Source: Streptomyces piniterrae (lineage in GTDB: Bacteria; Actinomycetota; Actinomycetes; Streptomycetales; Streptomycetaceae). From it: a stretch of 64,000 nucleotides of DNA. The stretch is taken from contig NZ_SUMB01000011.1 of the NCBI RefSeq assembly GCF_005048155.1, positions 124,001 to 188,000 on the forward strand, in the 5' to 3' direction. The notes beneath the pieces are model-generated. The model saw nothing but the letters and a program-made list of their open reading frames with translations, searched no databases and was not told the origin of the DNA. A program made the position numbers and the translations under genes. This document shows, in pieces, positions 33,381-41,202 of this stretch; within the stretch, counting starts at the first letter, position 1, and each line of letters opens with the position of its first letter.

Positions 33381-35798
33381 TCAGCCGGTGCTGGACGAGC
33401 CGAGCGTGAGCCGGAGGGTGCGCTCCTTGCCGTCCCGCCGCAGGGTCACCTGAAGGCTGTCACCCGGCCGGTGGCTGCGGATCTTCACTATCAGCTCCTC
33501 GCCGCTGTGCACCGGCACACCGTCCACCTTGGTGATCACGTCGCCGGCCTTGATCCCGGCCTTCGCCGCGGCGCCGCCGGGCGCGACCGGCGAAGCGCCG
33601 TCCTTGCTCCGCTCGCTGACCCGCGCGCCGTCACCGGCGTACTCCATCTCCAGGCTGACGCCTATCACCGGGTGGGTGGCCCGGCCGGTGTTGATCAGCT
33701 CCTCGGCGACCCGCCTGGCCTGGTTGATCGGTATGGCGAAGCCCAGCCCTATGCTGCCGCCCTGGCCGCTGCCCTCGTCGAGTCCGCTGCCGCTGTCGGC
33801 CGCCCGGATGGCGCTGTTGATGCCGATCACCCGCGCCCTGCCGTCCACCAGGGGACCGCCGGAGTTGCCGGGGTTGATGGGCGCGTCGGTCTGCAGCGCG
33901 TCCACGTACGACACATCGCTGCCGTCGCCCTTCTGACCGCCCGCGGTGATCGGGCGCTGCTTGGCGCTGATGATGCCGGCGGTGACGGTGTTGGCGAGGT
34001 CGTACGGCGCGCCGATCGCCACGACGGGGTCGCCGACCCGTACCGAGTCGGAGTTGCCGAGGGTCAGCGGCCGCAGGCCCGTGACGCCCTCGACCTGGAT
34101 GACCGCCAGGTCGTAGCCGCCGTCCCGGCCGACGACCTTCGCCTTGGCCATCTGGCCGCCGCTGAAGGTCACCGAGATCTCGCCGTCTTCGCCGGCCGGT
34201 TCGACGACGTGGTTGTTGGTGAGGATGTGGCCCTGCCGGTCGAGGACGAAGCCGGTGCCGGTGCCCTGCTCGGCGCTGCCGCGGACGTGGATGGTCACCA
34301 CACCGGGCAGCGCGGCCTGCGCGATGCCGGCGACGCTGTCGGGGTTGCGGCTGCCCTGTTCGTCCTCGGCCTGCGGCAACTTGATGTCGCTGAGGCCGCC
34401 GTAGCGCTCGATGTACGCGCCGATCCCGCCGCCGACGCCGCCCGCGAGCAGCGCGAGCACCACCGCGCCGACCACCAGCGGAGCGCGCCGGCCACCCCGC
34501 CTGCCGGCCGGCGGCGCCACCGGGCCGCCGTGCTGGGGCGCGCTCCAGGGGTCGTACTGCTGCCATGCGCCGTGGGGCTGTGGCTGTGGCTGTGGCTGTG
34601 GCTGTGCGGGGAACGGCTGGGTGCGGGTGCCGGCGGCTCGGGGGCCGCCGTCGCCCGGGTGCGGGACGAACGCGCCGTCCGTGCCGTCATGCGGGGGCGC
34701 CGCGTCCTGGGCGGTGGCCGGTGCGTCGCCCGGCTTCCGCAGTTCCGGCCGGTAGGAGCCGGTCGGCTCGACCGCCGTACCGGATGTGGGGGTCGGGTCC
34801 GATGGGTGTGACGGATGTGACGGGTGGTGCTGCTCGTTGCCGAGCGGGCCGGTGGGGCGTTCGTCGGCCGGCAGCGCGGGGCCGGCGGGCGGCTGCGCGG
34901 GGGTTGCGACCGGCATCGGCGTCTGCGGGCCCATCGTGCCCGGCGCGGGCTGAGCGGGAACGCCGTAGGCGGGCATCGGCCCGGCCGCCGGGGGAAGCCG
35001 GGTGCCGATGGGGGCACCTCCCTGTTCGAGCGAAGTCGAGAACTCGGGGGACGGCGTCGGCACCGGCCGCTGTACGGGGGGCGCGGGCGCCCAGGGGCCG
35101 GGGCCGCCGTACGGCGGCGTGCCGTACGGGTCCTCGGCGTGCAGCGGCTGCGGCCGCTGCACCCCGCCCGTCCCTTCGGCCACCTGACCGGCCATCGCCT
35201 CGTCCCGCGGACCGACGGCCACCTGACCGAGCGTCACGGTCGAAGCCGCGGCCCGGCCGGCACCCACCTCGGCCGCCCCGTCCGGGCCGGCCGCCTCCGA
35301 CGAGCCGCCCGGCGCGCCGCCCGGCATGCCGGCCTGCGGCTCAACGAGGCGGTCGGCGGGGGCAGTTGACCGGAGAGTGGTGGTGGCGTCGGGGGCCGAG
35401 CCGGGGGCTGTGCGGGTTCCGGTCGCGGCGGCGGCATCGGTCGGTGCGGGCGCCTCGGCCGCGCCGGAGGACCCCGCCCCCGCGCGCATGCCCGTGTCCG
35501 CCCGCGGCTCCGGCGGGCGAACCGTCCAGTCGCCCGATTCATCCGGCCCGTCCAGCCTGTCCGGCCCGCCCGGCCCAGTGGGAAGGCTCGTCCCGGAGGA
35601 ACCGTTCACGCCGGCCGCACCGCCCACCCCGGCCTCACCGGGCGTGCCCGACGTTCCGGGCGCCGGGGTGACTGCCGTGGCGTCGGCGGAGGGCGCCGGC
35701 GTATGCGGGCCGGCCTCGGCGGAGAGTTCGGTGCCCGGCGTACGCCCCGGGCGGCTCCACCACTTCAGCTTCGGCCCGCCGGCCTTACCGTCGTCCAT
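33381..35798 (-). CDS. htrA: HtrA/DegP-family membrane serine protease
   Basis: The 805-aa protein has about 440 residues of Pro/Gly-rich cytoplasmic sequence, then one membrane helix (GAVVLALLAGGVGGGIGAYI). Next comes a trypsin-like domain with a complete triad (His in TNNHVV near 530, Asp in YDLAVIQV near 560, Ser in PGNSGGPL near 646), and one PDZ domain (AGIKAGDVITKVDGVPV). It degrades misfolded extracytoplasmic proteins. The N-terminal extension is much longer than in most HtrA proteins and contains a translated dispersed repeat and a (PQ)n tract. ATG at 35798 (MDDGKAGG) has GGGGAG close upstream. It lies directly after the anti-sigma gene. Confidence 0.93.
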   Translation of the reverse strand: MDDGKAGGPKLKWWSRPGRTPGTELSAEAGPHTPAPSADATAVTPAPGTSGTPGEAGVGGAAGVNGSSGTSLPTGPGGPDRLDGPDESGDWTVRPPEPRADTGMRAGAGSSGAAEAPAPTDAAAATGTRTAPGSAPDATTTLRSTAPADRLVEPQAGMPGGAPGGSSEAAGPDGAAEVGAGRAAASTVTLGQVAVGPRDEAMAGQVAEGTGGVQRPQPLHAEDPYGTPPYGGPGPWAPAPPVQRPVPTPSPEFSTSLEQGGAPIGTRLPPAAGPMPAYGVPAQPAPGTMGPQTPMPVATPAQPPAGPALPADERPTGPLGNEQHHPSHPSHPSDPTPTSGTAVEPTGSYRPELRKPGDAPATAQDAAPPHDGTDGAFVPHPGDGGPRAAGTRTQPFPAQPQPQPQPQPHGAWQQYDPWSAPQHGGPVAPPAGRRGGRRAPLVVGAVVLALLAGGVGGGIGAYIERYGGLSDIKLPQAEDEQGSRNPDSVAGIAQAALPGVVTIHVRGSAEQGTGTGFVLDRQGHILTNNHVVEPAGEDGEISVTFSGGQMAKAKVVGRDGGYDLAVIQVEGVTGLRPLTLGNSDSVRVGDPVVAIGAPYDLANTVTAGIISAKQRPITAGGQKGDGSDVSYVDALQTDAPINPGNSGGPLVDGRARVIGINSAIRAADSGSGLDEGSGQGGSIGLGFAIPINQARRVAEELINTGRATHPVIGVSLEMEYAGDGARVSERSKDGASPVAPGGAAAKAGIKAGDVITKVDGVPVHSGEELIVKIRSHRPGDSLQVTLRRDGKERTLRLTLGSSSTG
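34576..34605. repeat. Hexanucleotide microsatellite inside htrA
   Basis: Five exact copies of GGCTGT occur in a row. On the coding strand they encode Pro-Gln repeats in the disordered cytoplasmic part, so length changes stay in frame. Confidence 0.9.
35010..35050. repeat. Streptomyces-type dispersed palindromic repeat within the htrA coding sequence
   Basis: The 41-bp segment runs from GGGGGCACCTCCC to an end in CTCGGGGG, with a self-complementary middle (GTTCGAGCG / GTCGAGAAC). It resembles a short repeat that I recall from many Streptomyces intergenic regions. Here it is translated in frame as part of the disordered region (EFSTSLEQGGAP). Confidence 0.6.
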
Positions 35799-35915
35799 GC
35801 TCTCCCCTATTTCGCCCGCACCTCGCGCGGGCACCGCCACCTCGCGGCGCCCCCGCACAGGGGTGCGCCGCCACCGCGATTCAATCAGTTCGGCGCGGGC
35901 CTGCGCAGGGGCCGG

Positions 35916-36866
35916 TCAGTGCGGAGCCGGGGCGGCGCCCTGGCCGGACGGGGCCGCGGAGCCGGCCAGCGGCCGCTTGGGCTCCAGCGGGGGGAGCGCC
36001 GGAAGGTGCTGGCCGGTGGGGTTCTGGCCGGCCTCGGCGGCCACCGGCGCGAAGCGATACCCCGGCGCCGGACCGGTCGCGGCTATCAGGGGAGACAGGC
36101 CGAACCGCCCCGCCGGCGGGTTCAGCACCGCGGGCGCGGAGCGCGGCGGCACCGCCGCTCCGGGTGCGTACGGCCCCATCACCTGCGGGGTCGCGGCCGG
36201 CCCGCCGGCCAGTGGCCCGGTCCGAGCGCCCGAGGACGCCAGGAAGTCGTTGACGTAGACCTTCGAGCCGTCGCCGGCCGCCGGGCTGGCGGTGAGCGGG
36301 GTGACGGCGGTGCCGGTGCCTTCGCCGCGCCCGCCGGGCGTATCGACGACGGCCTCCAGCGGCAGCGCGCCGCTGAGCGCGAAAGCCGCGAGGGAGACCG
36401 CGCCGGCCGCCGCGAACGCCAGCCGGCGCCGCTGCGCCCCGGGCCGCTCGGCCTCGTGGACCCGGAAGCCACGCGGGCGCGGCTGCACGGGGACGCCGGC
36501 CATAGCGGAGCCGGCATGGCCGCCCTGGTCGCCGGGGGGCACATAGCCGAACGGGCCGCCGCCCCGGACGTAGTCGCCGGGCCCGAAGCCACCGCTGCCG
36601 AGCCGGCTGCCGGGTCCGTCCGGATCGCCGCCGGGCAGCCCCTGGAGCCGCGCCAGCAGCCCCTCGGAGGGACCGGGGGGAGCCGTTTCGGCGAACACGC
36701 TCTTCAGCCGGCGCTGAGCGTCGGCCTCCGCCTTGCACTTTCCGCACGTCGCGAGATGCGCGAGCACCCGCTCGCGCGCGTCATGTCCCAACTCGCCGTC
36801 GACCAGGGCCGCGAGGCGGTCGCCGAGATGCTGCTCGGCGGGGGACGCACCGCCCATACCGCTCAC
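35916..36866 (-). CDS. Anti-sigma factor with zinc-binding (ZAS) domain
   Basis: The 316-aa protein starts with a ZAS domain carrying the Hx3Cx2C motif in HLATCGKCKAEADAQ. A linker, one membrane helix (LAFAAAGAVSLAAFALSG) and an extracytoplasmic Pro/Gly-rich part follow. Such proteins hold an ECF sigma factor inactive until envelope stress. GTG at 36866 overlaps the sigma-factor stop by 4 nt (GTGA), so the two are translationally coupled, as in sigE-rseA of mycobacteria. Proteolysis by a membrane protease is the expected release mechanism but is not shown here. Confidence 0.9.
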   Translation of the reverse strand: MSGMGGASPAEQHLGDRLAALVDGELGHDARERVLAHLATCGKCKAEADAQRRLKSVFAETAPPGPSEGLLARLQGLPGGDPDGPGSRLGSGGFGPGDYVRGGGPFGYVPPGDQGGHAGSAMAGVPVQPRPRGFRVHEAERPGAQRRRLAFAAAGAVSLAAFALSGALPLEAVVDTPGGRGEGTGTAVTPLTASPAAGDGSKVYVNDFLASSGARTGPLAGGPAATPQVMGPYAPGAAVPPRSAPAVLNPPAGRFGLSPLIAATGPAPGYRFAPVAAEAGQNPTGQHLPALPPLEPKRPLAGSAAPSGQGAAPAPH

Positions 36867-37633
36867 GCGATCCCGACCTCCCCGGTGGACACCACGGCCA
36901 GCGACCGCTGCTGCTCGCGCTCCTCGGCACGCGCCGCCGGGGAGCGGTGCTGGAGCGCCTTGCGCAGGTGGGAGCGGCCGCGGTGGATCCGGCTGCGGAC
37001 CGTGCCGAGCTTGACGCCGAGAGTGGCGGCGATCTCTTCGTAGGACAGGCCCTCGATGTCGCAGAGGACGACGGCGGCGCGGAATTCGGGCGCGAGGGTG
37101 TCCAGCGCCTGCTGCACGTCGGCGTCGAAGTGGGCGTCGTCGAAGTGCTCCTGCGGCTCCGGTTCGTTGCCGGGGAGCTTCTCGGCCGCGTCGTCGGCGA
37201 GCGCGTCGAAGCGGATGCGGCTGCGGCGCCGGACCATGTCCAGGAAGAGGTTGGTCGTGATGCGGTGCAGCCAGCCCTCGAAGGTGCCGGGCTGGTACCT
37301 GGACAGCGAGCGGAAGACGCGGACGAAGACTTCCTGGGTGATGTCCTCGGCGTCGTGCTGGTTGCCGGCGAGGCGGTAGGCGAGGCGGTAGACCCGTGCG
37401 CTGTGGGTGCTGACGATCTCCTCCCAGCTGGGCGGAGTCCACGCCTGCGCGTCCGCGTCGGAGGCGAAGGTCGCGGTCGTTGCGGAGTCGACGGTGCGGA
37501 GACTGTCAGCGGTGTTGGTCACGGATTTCGGCTCGGCGGACGACCTTCTCAAGCGCCTGCGCACTCTTCGGTCACCTGCCGCAGCCGCACCTCCCCTGGT
37601 GGCTCTGGTGGTGTCCAGTAGAGCCCCTACCAT
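36863..37633 (-). CDS. sigE: ECF RNA polymerase sigma factor, SigE type
   Basis: The 256-aa protein has region 2 (VYRLAYRLAGNQHDAEDI, then TQEVFVRVFRSL, GTFEGWLHRITTNLFLD) and region 4 (LDTLAPEFRAAVVLCDIEG, then LSYEEIAATLGVKLGTVRSR). About 75 N-terminal residues are an extension, and a short tail follows region 4. I chose ATG at 37633 (MVGALLDTTR) with GAGG 5 nt upstream; ATG at 37723 is in frame but lacks such a site. Gene order with anti-sigma factor, htrA and tatB indicates control of the envelope-stress response. The symbol follows the mycobacterial orthologue and may not match Streptomyces naming, where sigE is another gene. Confidence 0.9.
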   Translation of the reverse strand: MVGALLDTTRATRGGAAAAGDRRVRRRLRRSSAEPKSVTNTADSLRTVDSATTATFASDADAQAWTPPSWEEIVSTHSARVYRLAYRLAGNQHDAEDITQEVFVRVFRSLSRYQPGTFEGWLHRITTNLFLDMVRRRSRIRFDALADDAAEKLPGNEPEPQEHFDDAHFDADVQQALDTLAPEFRAAVVLCDIEGLSYEEIAATLGVKLGTVRSRIHRGRSHLRKALQHRSPAARAEEREQQRSLAVVSTGEVGIA

Positions 37634-37799
37634 ATCCACCTCGCCCGTTAGCTCCGGATAAGCAGTTTTGACCTGCATTTGGTGCTGCTTCTTGTCTTGC
37701 CGCACGTCTCGCGGGGTCTTCACCGGTGCATCCCCCCTGCCCTTCCCCCTACCCCTTCTTAACGCCCGGTCCCATCTGCGGGTTCCCGCACGCAGCGGA

Positions 37800-37805
37800 T
37801 ACAGT
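37800..37805 (+). promoter_or_regulatory. Candidate -10 element for the O-methyltransferase
   Basis: TACAGT at 37800-37805 would place the transcript start near 37812. The mRNA would then have a ~30-nt leader holding AGGAGAGGG before an ATT codon, or be leaderless on a TTG at 37811. Confidence 0.45.
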
Positions 37806-37840
37806 CACGGTTGCGTCAACTACGGGGACAGGAGAGGGCC

Positions 37841-38494
37841 ATTACCGGCAACCGGCAGACGAGCTTGGCATTCGCCGAGGCGTACGGCGCCGGGCCCATC
37901 GACGGCACCACCGACGTCGCCCTGCGCTGGTCCCGCGACCGCGCCCGGGAGGCCGGGATCCGTGCGGTGTCGAGCGGCACCGGCGCGGCACTGCGCCTGC
38001 TCGCCGCCACCGCCGACGCCAAGGCGGTCGCCGAGATCGGCACCGGCACGGGCGTGTCGGGCATCTACCTCCTGCACGGAATGCGGCCGGACGGAGTGCT
38101 GACCACCGTCGATCTCGAACCGGAGCGGCAGGCGTTCGCCAAGCAGGCGTTCCGGGCGGCGGGCTTCGCCGGCAACCGCGCCCGCTTCATCCCCGGCCGC
38201 GCGCTGGACGTCCTCCCGCGCCTCGCGGACGGCGGTTATGACCTCGTCTTCTGTGACGGGGACCTGATGGAGTGCCTGGAGTACCTCGCTGAATCGTTGC
38301 GTCTGCTGCGCCCCGGCGGCCTGGTGTGCTTCGAGGGCGTCTTCGCGGACGGCCGCACGGTCGACTCGGCGGTGCAGCCGGCGGAGGTGCTGCGGCTGCG
38401 GGAACTGCTGCGGGCCATACGGGAGAGCACCGCACTGGTGCCGGCCCTCCTGCCGGTCGGCGACGGGCTGCTCTGCGCGGTCAAACGCGCCTGA
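37841..38494 (+). CDS. O-methyltransferase (class I, SAM-dependent)
   Basis: The 217-aa protein shows the SAM loop VAEIGTGTGVSG (motif I), LTTVDLEPERQ (post I) and DLVFCDGD (motif II), as in the COMT-like family 3 O-methyltransferases; M. tuberculosis Rv1220c, also divergent from sigE, is the likely orthologue. Substrate unknown. The start is unusual: homologues begin at the TGNRQ block, which here is preceded by an ATT codon at 37841 with AGGAGAGGG immediately upstream. The only ordinary start in frame is TTG at 37811. A strong terminator follows. Confidence 0.87.
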   Translation: MTGNRQTSLAFAEAYGAGPIDGTTDVALRWSRDRAREAGIRAVSSGTGAALRLLAATADAKAVAEIGTGTGVSGIYLLHGMRPDGVLTTVDLEPERQAFAKQAFRAAGFAGNRARFIPGRALDVLPRLADGGYDLVFCDGDLMECLEYLAESLRLLRPGGLVCFEGVFADGRTVDSAVQPAEVLRLRELLRAIRESTALVPALLPVGDGLLCAVKRA

Positions 38495-38527
38495 CCGCCC
38501 GGTGGGCCCGCGGCCCGCAAACGAAAC

Positions 38528-38574
38528 GGCCCCGGCACACGGCGCGCATGTGCTGCGCGCCGCCTGCCGGGGCC
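38528..38574. terminator. Convergent terminator
   Basis: Two stacked stems (10 bp and 7 bp, separated by a CAC/GCC internal loop) lie between the methyltransferase (+) and the DUF3117 gene (-). Confidence 0.85.
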
Positions 38575-38639
38575 GGGGGTACTCGGCTGGGGGGTACCGG
38601 GGTCAGCCCCGGGAAACCGCAGCGGTTGTTCCGCCCTCG

Positions 38640-38807
38640 TCAGACGGTGACCTTCTCCAGGGCCTCACCCAGGGCCTTGGCTTCGTCGGGCGTCAGCTCG
38701 ACGACCAGTCGCCCGCCGCCTTCGAGCGGAACGCGCATGACGATGCCCCGCCCCTCCTTGGTCACCTCGAGCGGGCCGTCGCCCGTCCGCGGCTTCATGG
38801 CCGCCAT
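38640..38807 (-). CDS. DUF3117 family protein
   Basis: A 55-aa protein (MAAMKPRTGDGPLEVTKE start, then LTPDEAKALGEALEKV end), a small family found throughout actinobacteria. It looks like two strands, a loop and a helix. Function unknown. ATG at 38807 has GGAAGGGG 7 nt upstream. Confidence 0.9.
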   Translation of the reverse strand: MAAMKPRTGDGPLEVTKEGRGIVMRVPLEGGGRLVVELTPDEAKALGEALEKVTV

Positions 38808-39133
38808 GCTCGTTCCCCTTCCTGAAACCAGCTCATCGCAGCCGGCGGCCCCATGACAGGCACCGTGTCACCGGCATCGAACACATTGCTTCCCAGCCAT
38901 TATCCCGCATCGAACGACCCGATGACCAACATCGGTCAGCATCCCTTCGGCAACGCGCTCCCCCAAAACCACTCAATTCGGGGAGCGGGCTGCGATACTT
39001 CGCCACTCGTACACACCCGCCCCGCCCGCATTCTTTGATGTACGTCACATGCCGACCGCTGATGATCTCCGGCATCCTGAGCGCTGGCTGCCATTACCGG
39101 GCAGTCGGAGCCACTACGGAGGGGACCCTCACC
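38808..39133. other. 326-bp intergenic region, divergent promoters
   Basis: No gene is supported. It separates the DUF3117 gene (-) from the enoyl-CoA hydratase gene (+) and contains a stretch of lower GC at about 38880-39060. No clear operator or riboswitch is recognised. Confidence 0.4.
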
Positions 39134-39931
39134 ATGGCCGACACCGTGCTCTACGACCTGACCGACGGGCTCGCGACGATCACCCTGAACCGCCCGGACG
39201 CGATGAACGCGTTGAACATCGAGGCGAAGGTGGCGCTGCGGGACGCCCTGCAGGAGGCCGCCGACCCTGCCGTCCGTGCCGTACTGCTGACCGCCACGGG
39301 GCGCGCCTTCTGCGTCGGGCAGGACCTCAAGGAGCACATCGGCCTGCTGATGGAGGACCGGGCGAACGGCTCGGGCAGCACGATGACCACCGTCCGCGAG
39401 CACTACAACCCCATCGTCACGGCGCTGACCGAGATGCCCAAGCCGGTGGTCGCGGGCGTCAACGGGGTCGCCGCGGGCGCCGGCGCGGGCTTCGCCATGG
39501 CCGCCGACTACCGGGTCGTCGCCGACTCCGCGTCCTTCAACACCTCGTTCGCCGGGGTCGCGCTGACCGCCGACTCCGGGATGTCCTGGACCCTGCCCCG
39601 GCTGATCGGCCAGAGCCGGGCCGCCGATCTGCTGCTCTTCCCGCGCAATATCAGCGCGCAGGAGGCGCACGACCTCGGCATCGCGAACAAGGTCGTCCCG
39701 GCGGACGAGCTGGCGGAGACCGCGGCGGCCGTCGCACGCAAGCTGGCGCAGGGCCCGACCGCCGCCTACGCCGCGATCAAGGAGTCGCTGTCCTACGGCG
39801 CCGGGCACTCGCTCGCCGAGACCCTCGGCAAGGAGGACGAACTGCAGGTGCGGGCCGGGGCGTCGGAGGATCACCGGATCGCGGTCGAGGCGTTCGTGAA
39901 GAAGGAGAAGCCGGTCTTCCTCGGGCGCTGA
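39134..39931 (+). CDS. Enoyl-CoA hydratase/isomerase family protein
   Basis: The 265-aa protein has the crotonase fold: ITLNRPDAMNALN at the N-terminus, the first oxyanion-hole loop in GRAFCVGQDL, the second in VNGVAAGAGAGFAMAADYRV, and a Glu-poor region with LTADSGMSWTLPRLIG. It resembles PaaG-type isomerases (Asp in TADSG rather than the hydratase Glu pair), so isomerase activity is as likely as hydratase. It probably acts in fatty acid or phenylacetate breakdown. ATG at 39134 has GGAGGGG upstream. Confidence 0.88.
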   Translation: MADTVLYDLTDGLATITLNRPDAMNALNIEAKVALRDALQEAADPAVRAVLLTATGRAFCVGQDLKEHIGLLMEDRANGSGSTMTTVREHYNPIVTALTEMPKPVVAGVNGVAAGAGAGFAMAADYRVVADSASFNTSFAGVALTADSGMSWTLPRLIGQSRAADLLLFPRNISAQEAHDLGIANKVVPADELAETAAAVARKLAQGPTAAYAAIKESLSYGAGHSLAETLGKEDELQVRAGASEDHRIAVEAFVKKEKPVFLGR

Positions 39932-39971
39932 GCCCCGGCGTGCGGCGGGTCGTCCCCGGCCGCCGGCGCCG

Positions 39972-40604
39972 TCACCCCTGTGCTGTCGCCTCCGTCGCCG
40001 CGGTCGCCGCGGCCTCCACCGCGGCGCGCACATGGCAGTCCGCGAGATGGTCGTTGACCAGGCCGCATGCCTGCATCATGGCGTACGCCGTGGTCGGGCC
40101 GACGAAGCGGAAGCCGCGCTTCTTGAGGTCCTTGGCGAGCGCCGCCGACTCCGGGGTGACCGGCTGGAGATCGCCGAGGGTGCGCGGCGCCGCACGGGCG
40201 GCCCGGTCGGGTGCGTAGGACCAGATCAGTTCGTCGAGCTCGCCGGGGGCCAGCGCGGCGGCGATCCTGGCGTTGTTGATCGTCGCGGCGATCTTGGCGC
40301 GGTTGCGGATGATGCCGGGGTCGGCGAGCAGCCGTTCGGCGTCCGCGTCCGTGAACCGGGCCACCGCCGGGATGCGGAACCCGGCGAACGCGGCGCGGAA
40401 GCCGGGGCGGCGGCGCAGGATCGTGATCCAGGACAGCCCGGACTGGAACGCCTCCAGGCTCATCCGCTCGAAGAGGGCGTCGTCGCCGTGGACCGGCAGG
40501 CCCCATTCGGTGTCGTGGTACGCCCGGTAGTCGGCCATCTGCTCCGACTCCATCCCCCAGGGGCAGCGCGGGACGCCGTCGGGAGCCGTGATCACGCCGC
40601 TCAT
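39972..40604 (-). CDS. tag: DNA-3-methyladenine glycosylase I
   Basis: The 210-aa repair enzyme removes 3-methyladenine from DNA. It carries the Tag signature: RCPWGME at the N-terminus (zinc Cys), YHDTEWG, LEAFQSGLSWITILRRR, and the C-terminal FVGPTTAYAMMQACGLVNDH with the second zinc ligand set (Cys/His at CxxxNDHxxxCH). ATG at 40604 overlaps the upstream DivIVA-domain gene by 4 nt. Confidence 0.95.
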   Translation of the reverse strand: MSGVITAPDGVPRCPWGMESEQMADYRAYHDTEWGLPVHGDDALFERMSLEAFQSGLSWITILRRRPGFRAAFAGFRIPAVARFTDADAERLLADPGIIRNRAKIAATINNARIAAALAPGELDELIWSYAPDRAARAAPRTLGDLQPVTPESAALAKDLKKRGFRFVGPTTAYAMMQACGLVNDHLADCHVRAAVEAAATAATEATAQG

Positions 40605-41110
40605 GCCGATCCCTCGCTTTCGGGGCGGTCGGTGGCCTCCGGGCCTCCCGGGGCGTGGGGCCGCACGTCGTCCACGGGACCGGGCGCGGCCCAGGTGCCG
40701 CCCGACGGACCGGACTCCGGCTCCCCCGAAGTCGCTATCCGGCCGTCCGCCACCGGGGCGGGCCCCGGCCGGGTGTCCTGGATCAGCCCGGGGGCGCCCA
40801 TGGCCGCCGCATGCGCCCCGGCCAGCGCGGCTTCCAGCTCCGCGATCCGGGAGTCCCGCTCGGCGAGCTCGGCACCCAGCCGGTCCAGCACGTCGTCGAC
40901 CTCGACCATCCGATAGCCGCGGACGCCCAGCGGGAAGCGGACGGCGTCCACATCGGCGCGGACCAGCGGGCGGTCGCCGGGCAGCGGGTCGTGCAGCCGG
41001 TCCGGTGGGGAATCCCGCAGCCCGCCGCCGTCGACGTCGCCACCGCCGACGACCACGAGCGTGACCGCGGCCACCACCACGACCATCGCGATCAGCAAGA
41101 ACCAGAACAC
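40601..41110 (-). CDS. DivIVA-domain membrane protein
   Basis: The 169-aa protein has one N-terminal membrane helix (FWFLLIAMVVVVAAVTLVVV), a short linker, and a DivIVA-type motif (VRFPLGVRGYRMVEVDDVLD) leading into a short coiled coil (LGAELAERDSRIAELEAAL). The tail is disordered. The motif suggests binding to curved or polar membrane or to a polarity complex; function is unknown. GTG at 41110 is preferred because GGGGAG lies 6 nt upstream. It overlaps tag by 4 nt. Confidence 0.82.
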   Translation of the reverse strand: MFWFLLIAMVVVVAAVTLVVVGGGDVDGGGLRDSPPDRLHDPLPGDRPLVRADVDAVRFPLGVRGYRMVEVDDVLDRLGAELAERDSRIAELEAALAGAHAAAMGAPGLIQDTRPGPAPVADGRIATSGEPESGPSGGTWAAPGPVDDVRPHAPGGPEATDRPESEGSA

Positions 41111-41202
41111 GACCAACTCCCCGAACTCAGCGCCTGCACTGATCGTGCCATGAGGGTGTGACAGTTAGGGTCGCTGGCGGAACACGGAGAGGGAGTCAAG
41201 GA

